DNA of 64,000 nt, taken from NCBI GenBank assembly GCA_965371855.1, contig CBDUZZ010000008.1, forward strand, positions 1-64,000, given 5' to 3'. The notes under the pieces were generated by a model, which saw only the letters and a program-made list of their open reading frames with translations, had not been told where the DNA came from and did no database searches. The position numbers and the translations under genes were made by a program. This DNA is from JAADEM01 sp965371855 (GTDB lineage: Bacteria; Bacteroidota; Bacteroidia; Bacteroidales; Marinilabiliaceae). Each line of letters begins with the position of its first letter. The first letter of the stretch is position 1. Below are positions 45,961 to 55,731 of this stretch, one piece after another.

Positions 45961-46003
45961 ATAGACAAACAGCCAACAGCTAACAGCCAATAATCAATAG
46001 TCA

Positions 46004-47566
46004 ATGAAGAAACAACTTCTTTTACGAATCTCTCCGCATGAAGCATCAGATGAACAACTATATAAACCCTTAGTTGCCGCAGAGTTAAATGTGCTTCAGG
46101 ATGAGATAACAACCATACATATTGTAAAACGTTCCATTGATGCACGTAAGCGGCCGGTAAAGGTGCAGCTCTATCTTGATGTGTATATAAATGAGGAAGC
46201 TCCGGATTTTGTAAAAACACGATTCGACTATAAAGATGTATCAAACCGCCCTGAGGTTATTATTGTTGGAGCGGGTCCTGGTGGACTGTTTGCTGCATTG
46301 AGATTAATTGAACTTGGTGTTAAACCAATTGTTATTGAACGGGGTAAGCCGGTGAACGAAAGAAAACGTGATCTTGCAATTTTGAACCGTAACAAAGGGT
46401 TAAATACAGAGTCTAACTATGCTTTTGGTGAAGGTGGTGCAGGTGCATTCTCTGATGGTAAACTTTATACCCGTAGTACTAAGCGCGGTGATTTCCGTAA
46501 AGTTGTTGAGGTTTTTCACCACCATGGTGCACAGGATGATATACTGATTGATTCACACCCTCATATTGGTTCCGATAGACTACCGGGAGTGATTAAAAAC
46601 ATGAGAGAGTCAATAATTAATGCCGGAGGAAAAGTGATTTTCGATACTCGTGTAGTTGATTTGATTATTGAGGGAGATGTTGTAAAAGGCGTGATAACAA
46701 CTGCCGGTGATAAGATTGAGGGTAGGGCTGTGATTTTAGCTACAGGTCATTCGGCAAGGGATGTTTACCGTTTTTTACATTCCGCAGAGATTCTTCTTGA
46801 AGCTAAATCGTGGGCTATGGGAGTGAGGGTTGAACACCCACAGGAGATGATTGATGAGATACAGTATCATTCAAAAGATGGTAGAGGAGACTATCTGCCT
46901 GCAGCATCATACAACCTGTCTACGCAGGTTGACGGTCGTGGTGCATACTCTTTTTGCATGTGTCCGGGAGGAATAATCGTCCCTTCCATGACAGGAGAAC
47001 AGGAGATAGTAGTTAACGGTATGTCACCATCAAGACGTAATTCACCATTTGCTAATTCAGGAATAGTTGTGGAGATAAAACCTGAAGATTTTGAACGATA
47101 TGGTGATAAAGGGCCATTGGCCGGACTCGAATATCAGCAGGAACTGGAACGGCTGGCTTTCATTAACAGTGGCAGTGGATTTACTGCTCCGGCACAAAGG
47201 CTCGCTGATTTTGTCGACGGTCGACTCTCTTTTGACTTGCCGGAGTGTTCTTATGTTCCGGGAGTTATTTCATCACCTTTGCATTTTTGGCTACCCGATG
47301 AAATTGGATTAAGACTGCGTAAAGCATTTGATGTGTTTGACAGGAAAGTTCGGGGTTTTATTACTAACGAGGCTCTGGTTGTTGGTGTAGAAAGCCGTAC
47401 TTCATCTCCCGTCAGAATACCACGTGACAAAGAGTCGTTTCAGCATGTTCAGATAAAAGGACTGTTTCCATGCGGTGAGGGAGCAGGATATGCCGGAGGG
47501 ATAGCTTCCTCTGCTATCGATGGTGAAAAAAGTGCCGATAGGGTTAGTCTGTGGTTGAATAGCTAA
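46004..47566 (+). CDS. Uncharacterised NAD(P)/FAD-dependent oxidoreductase (COG2509 type)
   Basis: This 520-residue flavoprotein belongs to a widespread family of FAD-dependent dehydrogenases of unknown substrate. An N-terminal alpha/beta domain (about 1-80) precedes the Rossmann motif VIIVGAGPGGLFAALRLIELG (about 84-104) and a second FAD segment GIASSAIDGEKSADRVSL near the end. In between are YAFGEGGAGAFSDGKLYTRS, LATGHSARDVYRFLH, and FCMCPGGIIVPSMTGE with two Cys spaced by one residue. The last is seen throughout the family and may be redox active. No pathway context helps; neighbours are porT and an RNA methyltransferase. Confidence 0.8.
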   Translation: MKKQLLLRISPHEASDEQLYKPLVAAELNVLQDEITTIHIVKRSIDARKRPVKVQLYLDVYINEEAPDFVKTRFDYKDVSNRPEVIIVGAGPGGLFAALRLIELGVKPIVIERGKPVNERKRDLAILNRNKGLNTESNYAFGEGGAGAFSDGKLYTRSTKRGDFRKVVEVFHHHGAQDDILIDSHPHIGSDRLPGVIKNMRESIINAGGKVIFDTRVVDLIIEGDVVKGVITTAGDKIEGRAVILATGHSARDVYRFLHSAEILLEAKSWAMGVRVEHPQEMIDEIQYHSKDGRGDYLPAASYNLSTQVDGRGAYSFCMCPGGIIVPSMTGEQEIVVNGMSPSRRNSPFANSGIVVEIKPEDFERYGDKGPLAGLEYQQELERLAFINSGSGFTAPAQRLADFVDGRLSFDLPECSYVPGVISSPLHFWLPDEIGLRLRKAFDVFDRKVRGFITNEALVVGVESRTSSPVRIPRDKESFQHVQIKGLFPCGEGAGYAGGIASSAIDGEKSADRVSLWLNS

Positions 47567-47623
47567 ATTGTTAAACGTTCGTCTTCAGTCTTTTCAATAA
47601 TCAAATTGATAATTTGGCTGTCA

Positions 47624-48394
47624 CTAATAAATTCTTTTGCGAAATTCCGAACAAATAATAGCTGTAGCAACGGAAACATTGAGCGACTCAGAAGTTGGTG
47701 CATTGGGTGGGTAATTGGGGATGTAAAGTTTGTCGGTTATGAGTTGTTCTATTTGGGTGCTTATTCCTTTTCCCTCATTACCCATAATTATCATCCCATT
47801 TTTTGATAAATCTTGATTGTAGATATTTTCATCTTCTAAAAAAGTACCGTAAACAGGTAATCTTGTTTCAGTTTTATATTGCTCGATAAAAGAAGGAAGG
47901 TCAACATATTGGACATTGATTCTTGCTATTGCACCCATTGAGGCCTGTACAACTTTTGGATTGTATATGTCTGCACTGTCTTCTGAACAGATAATGTTTT
48001 TTATTCCAAACCAGTCGGCTATGCGAATAATAGTCCCCATATTCCCTGGATCCTGAACACCATCAAGTGTGATTATTAAAGAGTCTGATAACTGTTCAAT
48101 ACTCAATTTGTGGTCTGTTATTTCATAAATGCCGATAACCGGTGGTGAACTTTTTAAATTGCTTATGCTTTTTAATTCGGTTTCGGTAGTAATGGTAGTA
48201 ATAATATCTTCAGGTAATAGATTTTTGTTCTTTTGTATCCATTCATCAGTTGCTATCAGCTCTATACAGGATGTTTCTGAAGAGATGAGGTCATGATTGA
48301 GTTTATGTCCTTCAGCAAAAAATGCATTAAATTGTTTGCGGTATTTTTTATGAATTAGTGAAGTAATAAACTTTTTCTTATTTTTACTTAACAT
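47624..48394 (-). CDS. SpoU/TrmH-family RNA 2'-O-methyltransferase
   Basis: This 256-residue SPOUT enzyme has an N-terminal substrate-binding region (LIHKKYRKQFNAFFAEGHK) and the knotted C-terminal domain with the three motifs: LDGVQDPGNMGTIIRIADWF (motif 1), GMIIMGNEGKGIS (motif 2) and LYIPNYPPNAPTSESLNVSVA with the NVSVA end (motif 3). It methylates the 2'-OH of a nucleotide in rRNA or tRNA; the exact site is unknown. ATG 48394 is preferred over 48418 because the first eight residues lie in a divergent promoter region with tamL. Confidence 0.9.
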   Translation of the reverse strand: MLSKNKKKFITSLIHKKYRKQFNAFFAEGHKLNHDLISSETSCIELIATDEWIQKNKNLLPEDIITTITTETELKSISNLKSSPPVIGIYEITDHKLSIEQLSDSLIITLDGVQDPGNMGTIIRIADWFGIKNIICSEDSADIYNPKVVQASMGAIARINVQYVDLPSFIEQYKTETRLPVYGTFLEDENIYNQDLSKNGMIIMGNEGKGISTQIEQLITDKLYIPNYPPNAPTSESLNVSVATAIICSEFRKRIY

Positions 48395-48508
48395 GATTAT
48401 TTGTTTATTGAAAGGCAAATTTATATCAAATTCATCTATTTGGATATCTTTGTATAAAAATATACTAAAAAGAGAGTTTTATCATTATTTATACCCTTTT
48501 ATTTTAAA

Positions 48509-50830
48509 ATGAAACAAAAACAGTTAGCCCATATATTAATTTTTCTGATTGGGGGTATATTATGGGGGTGTAGTTCTGCGAAATTTATTCCTGAGGATAA
48601 ATACCTTTTGCAGAAAAATATTATAAAACATGATGTAAAAGATGTTTCTAAAGAAGAATTAAAGTCCTTTTTGCGTCCAAGGGAGAATAAAAGTATTTTT
48701 GGTTTTTGGCATTTTCATCTTGGATTGTATAATTTATCAGGAAGGGATAAAGATAACGGGTTTAATAAATGGCTACAGCGTATTGGAGAAGCGCCTGTAG
48801 TATACGATGAGTCTCTGAAACAAAAATCGCATAAACAATTACAACTTTTTCTGGAAAATAAAGGATATTTTAATTCCGTAGTTACAGATACGGTTTATGT
48901 TAACGAAAAACGAAGGAAGGCTAAAGTCCAATTTAATATTTCTGCCGGGAAACGTACTTACATTCATCATTTAGGTTATAAAATTCAGGATGATAGTGTA
49001 CGCAAAATTATATATTTAGATTCTATTAATTCACTACTACGCGGGAAAAAGCCTTTTGATGTAAATTTATTTGATAAGGAACGTGGACGAATAACCGGGT
49101 TATTGAACCAAAAAGGTTATTATAATTTCTCAAAGGAGTATATTTATTATGTGGCCGACAGCATTGAGGGCTCATATATAATAAGAGATACTATGGTTGT
49201 TGCAGGAGTGCTGAGAAAAGTTCCCGATGGCAGGGATACAATCGAGAATCATTCGAAATACAGCATCAGGGATGTCTATTTCTTTGTGGATTTTAATCCG
49301 CAGGAAGCATTCATAAAAGAAGCAGAATACCTGACGAAATTTGATACTTTATTTTATAGAGGGTATTATTTCCTTTATAAGAAAGAGATGAAATTCAAGC
49401 CTGATGTTTTAATCAACTCAACCTATATTTTGCCGGGGCAACTATATGACATTACAAAAGTATCTAAAACTCAAACATTAATTACAGAACTGAAACTTTT
49501 CAGATATATAAATATAAAATTCAGGGAGTTAAGTGATGATATAGTTGATGAGAATGGCAATAGGTTGTTGAAGTGTTATATCCAGCTTACTCCGTCTAAT
49601 CCACAATCTTATGCTCTGGAAGTTGAAGGAACAAACTCATCGGGCAACCTTGGGGTTGCCAGTAATATTAAGTATCAGCATAAGAATTTACTCAAAGGTG
49701 CTGAGATATTTACTACAAGGTTTCGCATGGCATATCAGAATCAATCAGCTCGTGGAGATAAAAGTAGTTTTGATATTATTGAGGTTGGTTTTGATGTCGG
49801 GCTTACTGTTCCTAAGTTTTTAGTTCCTTTTAAAATAGAGGGTTTCAGGAGAAAATATAATCCCCGCTCTTTAATCTCTATAGGTACTAACTATCAACGA
49901 CGACCAGATTACACACGAACTATTGCCAATTCAAGACTAAGTTATGAATGGAAGTCTTCAGTACCTATTTCTCATACATTCACAATTTTAGATTTTAATT
50001 TGGTCTTTGTTCCATTTATATCACAACAGTTTTGGGATTATATTAAGGATACTTTTATGAGGTACAGTTATGAGGATCACCTTGTATTGAATACTAATTA
50101 TACATTTCAGTATAATGGACAAATGTTGAATAATAGCAGAAATTTTTGGTTTTTCAGATCTTACATGGAATCAGCGGGTAACTTGTTGGATGGGATGGTG
50201 AAAATGTTTAATAGTGATTTACCTGAAGATGGGTATTACAAATTAATGGGAATTCGTTATGCACAGTATGTAAAGGCGAATGTTGATGTCAGGTACCATC
50301 ATTCTGTAAGTAGTGTTAATTCATTTGCTTATAGGTTTTTCCTGGGTGTTGGGTATCCTTATGGTAATTTAAATGTATTACCGTTTGAAAAGATGTATTT
50401 TTCAGGTGGTGCAAATAGTATTCGGGCATGGCCTGTGCGAGGTTTAGGTCCGGGAGAGTTTAAAGAGGAAGAACTTGAATACTACAACCAAACGTCTGAT
50501 ATTAAGTTAGAGTTAAATGCAGAGTACAGATTTAAAATGTTTTGGTTGCTTGAGGGGGCGTTGTTTGCTGACATGGGAAATATATGGGCGATTAGAGAGA
50601 GTAGTAGTCCGGAAGGTGGATTATTCAAGTTTGACACATTTTATAAACAAATTGCTATTAGTTTAGGAACAGGTTTACGGTTCGACTTCAATTATTTTGT
50701 TTTTCGTTTTGATGTTGGGGTTAAAACTCGTGATCCGTCCATGCCTTGTGGTGAACGATGGGTATTGGGAACAAAACCGCTTGATTGGAATGATTTTGGT
50801 TTTAACTTTGCAATTGGTTATCCATTCTAA
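48509..50830 (+). CDS. tamL: BamA-family outer membrane lipoprotein TamL
   Basis: This 773-residue protein has a lipoprotein leader (lipobox WGCSSAK, Cys21), then POTRA-like domains (about 30-320: LQLFLENKGYFNSVVTDTVY, RITGLLNQKGYYNF and DITKVSKTQTLITELKLFRY as POTRA boundaries), and an Omp85 barrel that ends FNFAIGYPF. The barrel contains FSGGANSIRAWPVRGLGPGEF, matching the VRG(Y/F) loop of the family. TamL is the Bacteroidota counterpart of TamA and works with TamB in outer membrane assembly. Unlike TamA it is lipidated. No tamB gene follows; the next gene is aldolase. Divergent to the methyltransferase gene, with 114 bases between them. Confidence 0.88.
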   Translation: MKQKQLAHILIFLIGGILWGCSSAKFIPEDKYLLQKNIIKHDVKDVSKEELKSFLRPRENKSIFGFWHFHLGLYNLSGRDKDNGFNKWLQRIGEAPVVYDESLKQKSHKQLQLFLENKGYFNSVVTDTVYVNEKRRKAKVQFNISAGKRTYIHHLGYKIQDDSVRKIIYLDSINSLLRGKKPFDVNLFDKERGRITGLLNQKGYYNFSKEYIYYVADSIEGSYIIRDTMVVAGVLRKVPDGRDTIENHSKYSIRDVYFFVDFNPQEAFIKEAEYLTKFDTLFYRGYYFLYKKEMKFKPDVLINSTYILPGQLYDITKVSKTQTLITELKLFRYINIKFRELSDDIVDENGNRLLKCYIQLTPSNPQSYALEVEGTNSSGNLGVASNIKYQHKNLLKGAEIFTTRFRMAYQNQSARGDKSSFDIIEVGFDVGLTVPKFLVPFKIEGFRRKYNPRSLISIGTNYQRRPDYTRTIANSRLSYEWKSSVPISHTFTILDFNLVFVPFISQQFWDYIKDTFMRYSYEDHLVLNTNYTFQYNGQMLNNSRNFWFFRSYMESAGNLLDGMVKMFNSDLPEDGYYKLMGIRYAQYVKANVDVRYHHSVSSVNSFAYRFFLGVGYPYGNLNVLPFEKMYFSGGANSIRAWPVRGLGPGEFKEEELEYYNQTSDIKLELNAEYRFKMFWLLEGALFADMGNIWAIRESSSPEGGLFKFDTFYKQIAISLGTGLRFDFNYFVFRFDVGVKTRDPSMPCGERWVLGTKPLDWNDFGFNFAIGYPF

Positions 50831-50919
50831 CTTGATAAAGTTTTTCGATATATTACGGTCAATTTGAAATGTAATTTGTAATTTTGTGCTTCAATTCAAA
50901 AAAACTTAAATTTAGAAAT

Positions 50920-51996
50920 ATGAAACGCGTACTTGAAGTTTTAAAACCCGGTGTAGTTACTGGTGACGATCTTGCTAAAATGTTACAATTGGCAAAAGAG
51001 CAGAGTTATGCTTTACCTGCTGTAAATGTTACAGGAACTGATACAGTAAATGCTGTTATGGAAGTTGCAAAAGTGGTTAATTCACCTGTTATAATTCAGC
51101 TTTCTCATGGTGGTGCTGCTTTTTATGCCGGCAAGGGAATCGGACTGGAAGGAAATGAAGCTGCTGCCTTAGGAGCTATTTCGGCTGCTAAACATGTTCA
51201 TCTGTTAGCTGAAAAATATGGTGTTCCTGTTGTTATGCATACTGACCATGCTGCTAAAAAATTGTTGCCTTGGATTGATGCATTACTGGATGCCGGTGAA
51301 AAACATTTTGAAGAGACAGGTAAGCCTCTGTTCAGTTCTCACATGTTAGATCTTTCTGAAGAGCCTCTTGAAGAAAATATAACTATCTGCAAAACATATC
51401 TTGAGCGTATGTCGAAAATAGGCATGACCCTTGAGATTGAACTAGGTATCACCGGCGGTGAAGAGGATGGCGTTGATAATTCAGATGTTGACAATGCATT
51501 ACTATATACTCAGCCTGAAGAGGTATCTTATGCTTATGAAGAGCTGTTGAAAGTATCTCCAAACTTTACAGTTGCTGCTTCTTTCGGTAATGTTCATGGT
51601 GTTTACAAGCCGGGTAATGTTGTGCTTAAGCCTTCTATACTTGATGCTTCACAGAAATATATCGAGAAGAAATTTAATACAACATCAAAACCTGTAAATT
51701 TTGTATTCCATGGTGGGTCAGGCTCTACTCTTGAGGAGATTCGTGAGGCTATCAGCTATGGCGTAATTAAGATGAATATCGATACTGATACTCAGTGGGC
51801 ATTCTGGGATGGTGTTCGTGCTTTTGAAGCTAAAAATCATGATTATCTTCAGGCTCAGATTGGTAATCCTGATGGAGATGACAAGCCAAATAAGAAATAT
51901 TATGACCCAAGAAAATGGTTGCGCGAAGGTGAAGTTTCAGTTATTAACAGACTGAAAAGAGCTTTTGAAGATCTTAATTGTATTGACCGATTGTAA
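50920..51996 (+). CDS. fbaA: Class II fructose-bisphosphate aldolase
   Basis: This 358-residue zinc aldolase cleaves fructose-1,6-bisphosphate. It is of the long E. coli FbaA type, with QLSHGGAAFYAGKG, VVMHTDHAAKKLLPWIDALL (zinc His and catalytic Asp), IELGITGGEEDGVDN, NVHGVYKPGN (zinc His) and VFHGGSGSTLEEI (zinc His with the GSGS phosphate loop), ending KKYYDPRKWLREGE. ATG 50920 fits the family start; the longer frame to 50884 is leader. A strong terminator follows. Confidence 0.95.
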   Translation: MKRVLEVLKPGVVTGDDLAKMLQLAKEQSYALPAVNVTGTDTVNAVMEVAKVVNSPVIIQLSHGGAAFYAGKGIGLEGNEAAALGAISAAKHVHLLAEKYGVPVVMHTDHAAKKLLPWIDALLDAGEKHFEETGKPLFSSHMLDLSEEPLEENITICKTYLERMSKIGMTLEIELGITGGEEDGVDNSDVDNALLYTQPEEVSYAYEELLKVSPNFTVAASFGNVHGVYKPGNVVLKPSILDASQKYIEKKFNTTSKPVNFVFHGGSGSTLEEIREAISYGVIKMNIDTDTQWAFWDGVRAFEAKNHDYLQAQIGNPDGDDKPNKKYYDPRKWLREGEVSVINRLKRAFEDLNCIDRL

Positions 51997-52023
51997 AATA
52001 GTATTTATTTAGAAGTTATTATT

Positions 52024-52059
52024 AGAGGTTCTTTACATTTTGTAAAGAACCTCTTTTTT
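52024..52059 (+). terminator. Terminator of fbaA
   Basis: GAGGTTCTTTACA and TGTAAAGAACCTC form a perfect 13-bp stem around TTT, followed by six T (52054-52059). Confidence 0.93.
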
Positions 52060-52088
52060 GTATATTTGAATAATAATTTATATAGAAT

Positions 52089-53453
52089 ATGGCAAATTTG
52101 GGTTCTTCATCCAGAGATGGTTTTACAAGTAAATTCGGTGTTATTGCAGCAGCAGCTGGCTCTGCAGTAGGATTGGGAAATATTTGGAAGTTTCCTTATA
52201 TAACAGGAGTATATGGTGGTGCTGCTTTTTTGTTTGTTTATCTTGCATTCATTCTGGCAATCGGATTACCAGTTATGATATCGGAGTTTATAATAGGGCG
52301 AAGCTCAAAAAGAAATACAATAGGAGCATTTAAGATATTGGCTCCAAACACGCAGTGGAAATATATTGGTGTTTTGGGAGTTGGTGCAGCCATAATGATT
52401 CTCTCCTTTTATGGAGTTGTTGCCGGATGGAGCGTGCAGTACATAGTATTATCACTTAAGGATGGATTTGCAAATAGAAGCCCTCATGAGATAGAGGCTC
52501 TTTTTACAAATCTAATAGAGTCTCCATTTAAGCCTGTTGCACTTCAGCTTGGTTTTATGGCTGCCACTACGGTAATAGTAATTGCCGGTGTTCATAAAGG
52601 GATTGAGAAGTTTTCAAAAATTTTAATGCCTCTGCTTGTTGTTATTTTAGTAGTTCTGGTTATAAAATCATTAACTCTTTCTAATGCAGACAAAGGAGTT
52701 GCTTTTCTCTTTAATCCTGATTTCTCCAAATTAACAACTGAAGGTATATTAAGTGCACTTGGTCATGCATTCTTTACATTAAGTCTTGGTATGGGAACTT
52801 TAATAACTTATGGTTCATATATTAAGCCTAATAATAACCTTGTTAAAACTGCTGTTAGCGTAATTGTTGCTGATACTGTAATTGCCATCTTGGCTGGCCT
52901 TGCCATATTTCCGGCTGTTTTTGCATTTGGTGTTGAACCGGATAAAGGAGCAGGATTAGTATTTATTACTTTGCCTAATGTTTTTCATCAAATGCCGGGA
53001 GGATATATTTTTTCTATCCTGTTTTTTGTTTTGTTATCGGTTGCTGCAATTACATCTTCCATATCAATACTGGAGGTTGTAGTAGCTTATATGAAGGAAG
53101 AGCTGAAGATGAAAAGAAAAATGGCAACAATTATTGCTGCTTCTGTAATCTCCCTTTTAGGTGTATTATGTTCATTGTCGATGGGTGTATTGGATTCGTA
53201 TACTTTGTTTGGTCATAACTTCTTTGATTTAATGGATTGGATATCTGCAAATATGCTATTGCCTCTTGGCGGATTATTTGTCTCTCTGTTTATTGGATGG
53301 TACTATGGGAAGAAAAGAGTTAGAGCAGAGCTGGAGCGTGGGGGCAGTGTGTCTGAACAGTTTTTATCTATATTTATGTTTCTTGTTAAAATTATTGCTC
53401 CAATTGCAATTGCAATAGTATTTTTATATGGAATTGGAATCCTGAAGTTCTAA
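52089..53453 (+). CDS. Sodium-dependent transporter of the NSS (SNF) family
   Basis: This 454-residue inner membrane protein belongs to the neurotransmitter:sodium symporter family. The start SKFGVIAAAAGSAVGLGNIW and KFPYITGVYGGAAFLFVYL is the conserved TM1 unwound region that binds Na+ and substrate in LeuT. GLPVMISEFIIGRSSKRN follows TM2. About 11 hydrophobic segments are seen, as usual for bacterial members. It probably imports an amino acid or related compound; the substrate cannot be told. It begins 30 bases after the aldolase terminator. Confidence 0.92.
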   Translation: MANLGSSSRDGFTSKFGVIAAAAGSAVGLGNIWKFPYITGVYGGAAFLFVYLAFILAIGLPVMISEFIIGRSSKRNTIGAFKILAPNTQWKYIGVLGVGAAIMILSFYGVVAGWSVQYIVLSLKDGFANRSPHEIEALFTNLIESPFKPVALQLGFMAATTVIVIAGVHKGIEKFSKILMPLLVVILVVLVIKSLTLSNADKGVAFLFNPDFSKLTTEGILSALGHAFFTLSLGMGTLITYGSYIKPNNNLVKTAVSVIVADTVIAILAGLAIFPAVFAFGVEPDKGAGLVFITLPNVFHQMPGGYIFSILFFVLLSVAAITSSISILEVVVAYMKEELKMKRKMATIIAASVISLLGVLCSLSMGVLDSYTLFGHNFFDLMDWISANMLLPLGGLFVSLFIGWYYGKKRVRAELERGGSVSEQFLSIFMFLVKIIAPIAIAIVFLYGIGILKF

Positions 53454-53502
53454 ATTGCGGTACTCAGGTATGACGTATTAGTTAACTTAATAAAATAGTT
53501 TT

Positions 53503-54459
53503 ATGTGGAAGGATTGGTTGGCATTAAGCAAAAGAGAACAAAAAGGGTTTATCGTTTTATCTGTAATATTGGTTTTGTTAATTATCTTTTATTTGCTTAT
53601 TCCTTTGATTTTTTCAACGGGGGAACAGAGTAGGGATGGAAATGATGAGGCATTAAAAGATTGGGTTGATTCTGTAAATGCCATTAAATCAAAACATGTT
53701 GTTTCACAGCAGGACTCTTTTTTCTTTTTTGACCCTAATGAAATATCTAAATCAAAACTTCAGAAGTTAGGTGTTAATGGATATGCATTGATTAACTGGT
53801 TAAAATTTAGGGATAGTGGAAATGAATTTACAAAACCTGAAGATATTTTAAGAATTTATTCAATCGATTCAGCCCTGGCATATAAACTTATACCATACAT
53901 TAGGTTTAGTTCGATGTCTGCGAAAAGCAGAAAACAATCAGGAAAATACCACAAACAGACTGAGGGAGTACGAGATATAAAAAGAGGTGAGGATCCAGGA
54001 ATAATAAAGCAGAGGGTTACATATCAACATGATGACTTGTTTGTTATTGAGATAAACAGGGCTGATACTGCGGAATTTGCCGTTTTAAAGGGGATTGGGC
54101 CTGTTTTATCATTAAGGATTGTTCTCTATAGACAAGTTCTTGGAGGATTTTATGATATTGAACAATTAAAAGAAGTTTATGGAATGCCGCCAAATACCAT
54201 TAATAATAATAGAAAGTATTTGTCGGTTGATTCCTTAGTGATAAGTAAAATAAACGTAAATAAGGTAACTTTACGACAGTTAAAAAATCATCCGTATATT
54301 GATTTTTATCTGGCAAAGGCAATTATTGAGTACCGAAAAAAGAATGATTCGATAAAAAGCATTAATGAAATACTCTCTTTTAAAGAAGTTAAACCCGAGA
54401 TGAAAAATAAACTTGCTGTGTATCTGAGTGTTGAACAAAATGAGAAAAAGAAAAAATGA
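53503..54459 (+). CDS. Membrane-anchored helix-hairpin-helix protein (ComEA-like)
   Basis: This 318-residue protein has one N-terminal transmembrane segment (about 17-37) and helix-hairpin-helix motifs repeated along its length. Two clear ones are INRADTAEFAVLKGIGPVLS (about 184-203) and INVNKVTLRQLKNHPYIDFY (about 249-268), with weaker ones near 76 (NEISKSKLQKLGVNGYALIN). Such proteins bind DNA without sequence specificity, as ComEA does in competence. In Bacteroidota they are common but not characterised. A short C-terminal lysine tail follows. It lies between the NSS transporter and rpsU. Confidence 0.75.
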   Translation: MWKDWLALSKREQKGFIVLSVILVLLIIFYLLIPLIFSTGEQSRDGNDEALKDWVDSVNAIKSKHVVSQQDSFFFFDPNEISKSKLQKLGVNGYALINWLKFRDSGNEFTKPEDILRIYSIDSALAYKLIPYIRFSSMSAKSRKQSGKYHKQTEGVRDIKRGEDPGIIKQRVTYQHDDLFVIEINRADTAEFAVLKGIGPVLSLRIVLYRQVLGGFYDIEQLKEVYGMPPNTINNNRKYLSVDSLVISKINVNKVTLRQLKNHPYIDFYLAKAIIEYRKKNDSIKSINEILSFKEVKPEMKNKLAVYLSVEQNEKKKK

Positions 54460-54485
54460 TTATTTTTCATTTTTTTTATAATGAA

Positions 54486-54516
54486 TTGATTTTTTTAGAA
54501 TTAATAATTAATTTTG
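54486..54516 (+). promoter_or_regulatory. Promoter of rpsU
   Basis: TTG at 54486-54488 and TAATTTTG at 54509-54516 (TAnnTTTG), spaced by 20 bases, lie 40 bases before the rpsU start. Confidence 0.6.
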
Positions 54517-54555
54517 CGACTCAATTAGAAAATAAAATTTTATAAAATAACTGAT

Positions 54556-54747
54556 ATGATAATTATTCCGATAAAAGAAGGCGAGAATATTGAGAGGGCC
54601 TTAAAAAGATTTAAAAGAAAATTCGAGAAGACTGGAGCAATGAGAGAGTTGCGCGGTCGTCAGGCATTTATGAAGCCTTCTATTAAAAGAAGAGAAGAAA
54701 TCAAACATGCAGTTTACGTTCAGAAATTACAACAAGAAGAGGAATAA
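54556..54747 (+). CDS. rpsU: 30S ribosomal protein S21
   Basis: This 63-residue basic protein is bS21. It shows EGENIERALKRFKRKFEKTG and the family's RGRQAFMKPSIKRREE segment. In Bacteroidota, S21 takes part in sequestering the anti-SD of 16S rRNA and so in SD-independent initiation. It stands alone before xerC. Confidence 0.95.
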   Translation: MIIIPIKEGENIERALKRFKRKFEKTGAMRELRGRQAFMKPSIKRREEIKHAVYVQKLQQEEE

Positions 54748-54828
54748 ATTTCTTGCAAATGTCTTTATTTTGTGCTAAATTTCGTATATTCGTTAAGGAG
54801 TAGTACAAAATAAAGACGTTTTTTGTTA

Positions 54829-55713
54829 ATGCAATATATATCATCTTTTTATAAATACCTGGAATACGAGAGGCGATACTCGCGATATACATTAGTAACG
54901 TATGAATGCGATTTGCGTCAATTTTGTTCTTTTCTTGAATCTGAAAATATTATTCGTTGGGATAATGTTTCTTCCAAAACCATCAGGAAATGGATGGTAA
55001 TACTACTAAATGACGGTAAAGTACCCGTTACAATACATAGAAAGATTTCTGCATTAAAATCCTTTTTCCGGTTTCTTATGCGAGAGCAAATTCTTGAATC
55101 AAATCCTGCTGATGGAGTTATAGTTCCCAAAAAACCTAAGCGACTTCCTGTTTTTGTAAAAGAAAAAGAGATGGATGAACTTTTGGATACTGTTCCTTTT
55201 GGAAATGATTTTGATGGAATAAGAGATAAGTTTATAATCTCACTTCTTTATGCTACCGGTATGCGATTATCTGAAATGGTTAATCTTTGTTTGTATAATA
55301 TTGATATGGGGCAAAAGGTAATTAAAGTACTTGGGAAACGTAATAAAGAACGCATTATCCCATATTATACAGAATTAGATAAAGATATAAAACAATATAT
55401 ATCTATCCGGAATGAAACCTTTCCTTTAGTAGATACGGATATATTAATTCTTACATCAAAAGGAAAACCCGTCTATTCAAAACTTATATATAGAGTTGTG
55501 AACCGCTATTTGGCTTTGGTTTCAACTATTAAGAAAAAGAGCCCACATGTAATTAGGCATACTTTTGCTACGGCATTATTGAACCATGGGGCAGATTTAA
55601 ATGCAATTAAGGAACTATTAGGGCATGCTAATTTGTCTGCTACTGAAATATATACACATAATAGTTTCGAAAAATTAAATAGTATTTATAAACAAGCTCA
55701 TCCCAGAGCTTAA
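54829..55713 (+). CDS. xerC: Tyrosine recombinase XerC/XerD
   Basis: This 294-residue integrase-family protein has the SAM-like N-terminal domain (about 1-85) and a catalytic domain with the full set: Arg146 (TGMRLSE), Lys170 (LGKRNKE), His240-x-x-Arg243 (HVIRHTFAT), His266 (LLGHANLS) and Tyr275 (EIYTH). It resolves chromosome dimers at dif with a partner. Length and C-terminus are those of the housekeeping enzyme rather than a phage integrase, and its place between rpsU and hpf is a conserved one in the phylum. ATG 54829 is preferred over TTG 54823. Confidence 0.9.
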   Translation: MQYISSFYKYLEYERRYSRYTLVTYECDLRQFCSFLESENIIRWDNVSSKTIRKWMVILLNDGKVPVTIHRKISALKSFFRFLMREQILESNPADGVIVPKKPKRLPVFVKEKEMDELLDTVPFGNDFDGIRDKFIISLLYATGMRLSEMVNLCLYNIDMGQKVIKVLGKRNKERIIPYYTELDKDIKQYISIRNETFPLVDTDILILTSKGKPVYSKLIYRVVNRYLALVSTIKKKSPHVIRHTFATALLNHGADLNAIKELLGHANLSATEIYTHNSFEKLNSIYKQAHPRA

Positions 55714-55731
55714 AAAGATGGAGGACTGATT

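Noticed and set aside
45891..46244. A minus-strand open frame over the GGTGTAA array
   Set aside because: It overlaps the start of the oxidoreductase gene and its YTLHLTP repeats are only the translated tandem array.
54829..55713. Integrase of a mobile element using the nearby tRNA genes
   Set aside because: Length, sequence and the rpsU-xerC-hpf setting are those of the housekeeping Xer recombinase; no att duplication or element genes are seen.
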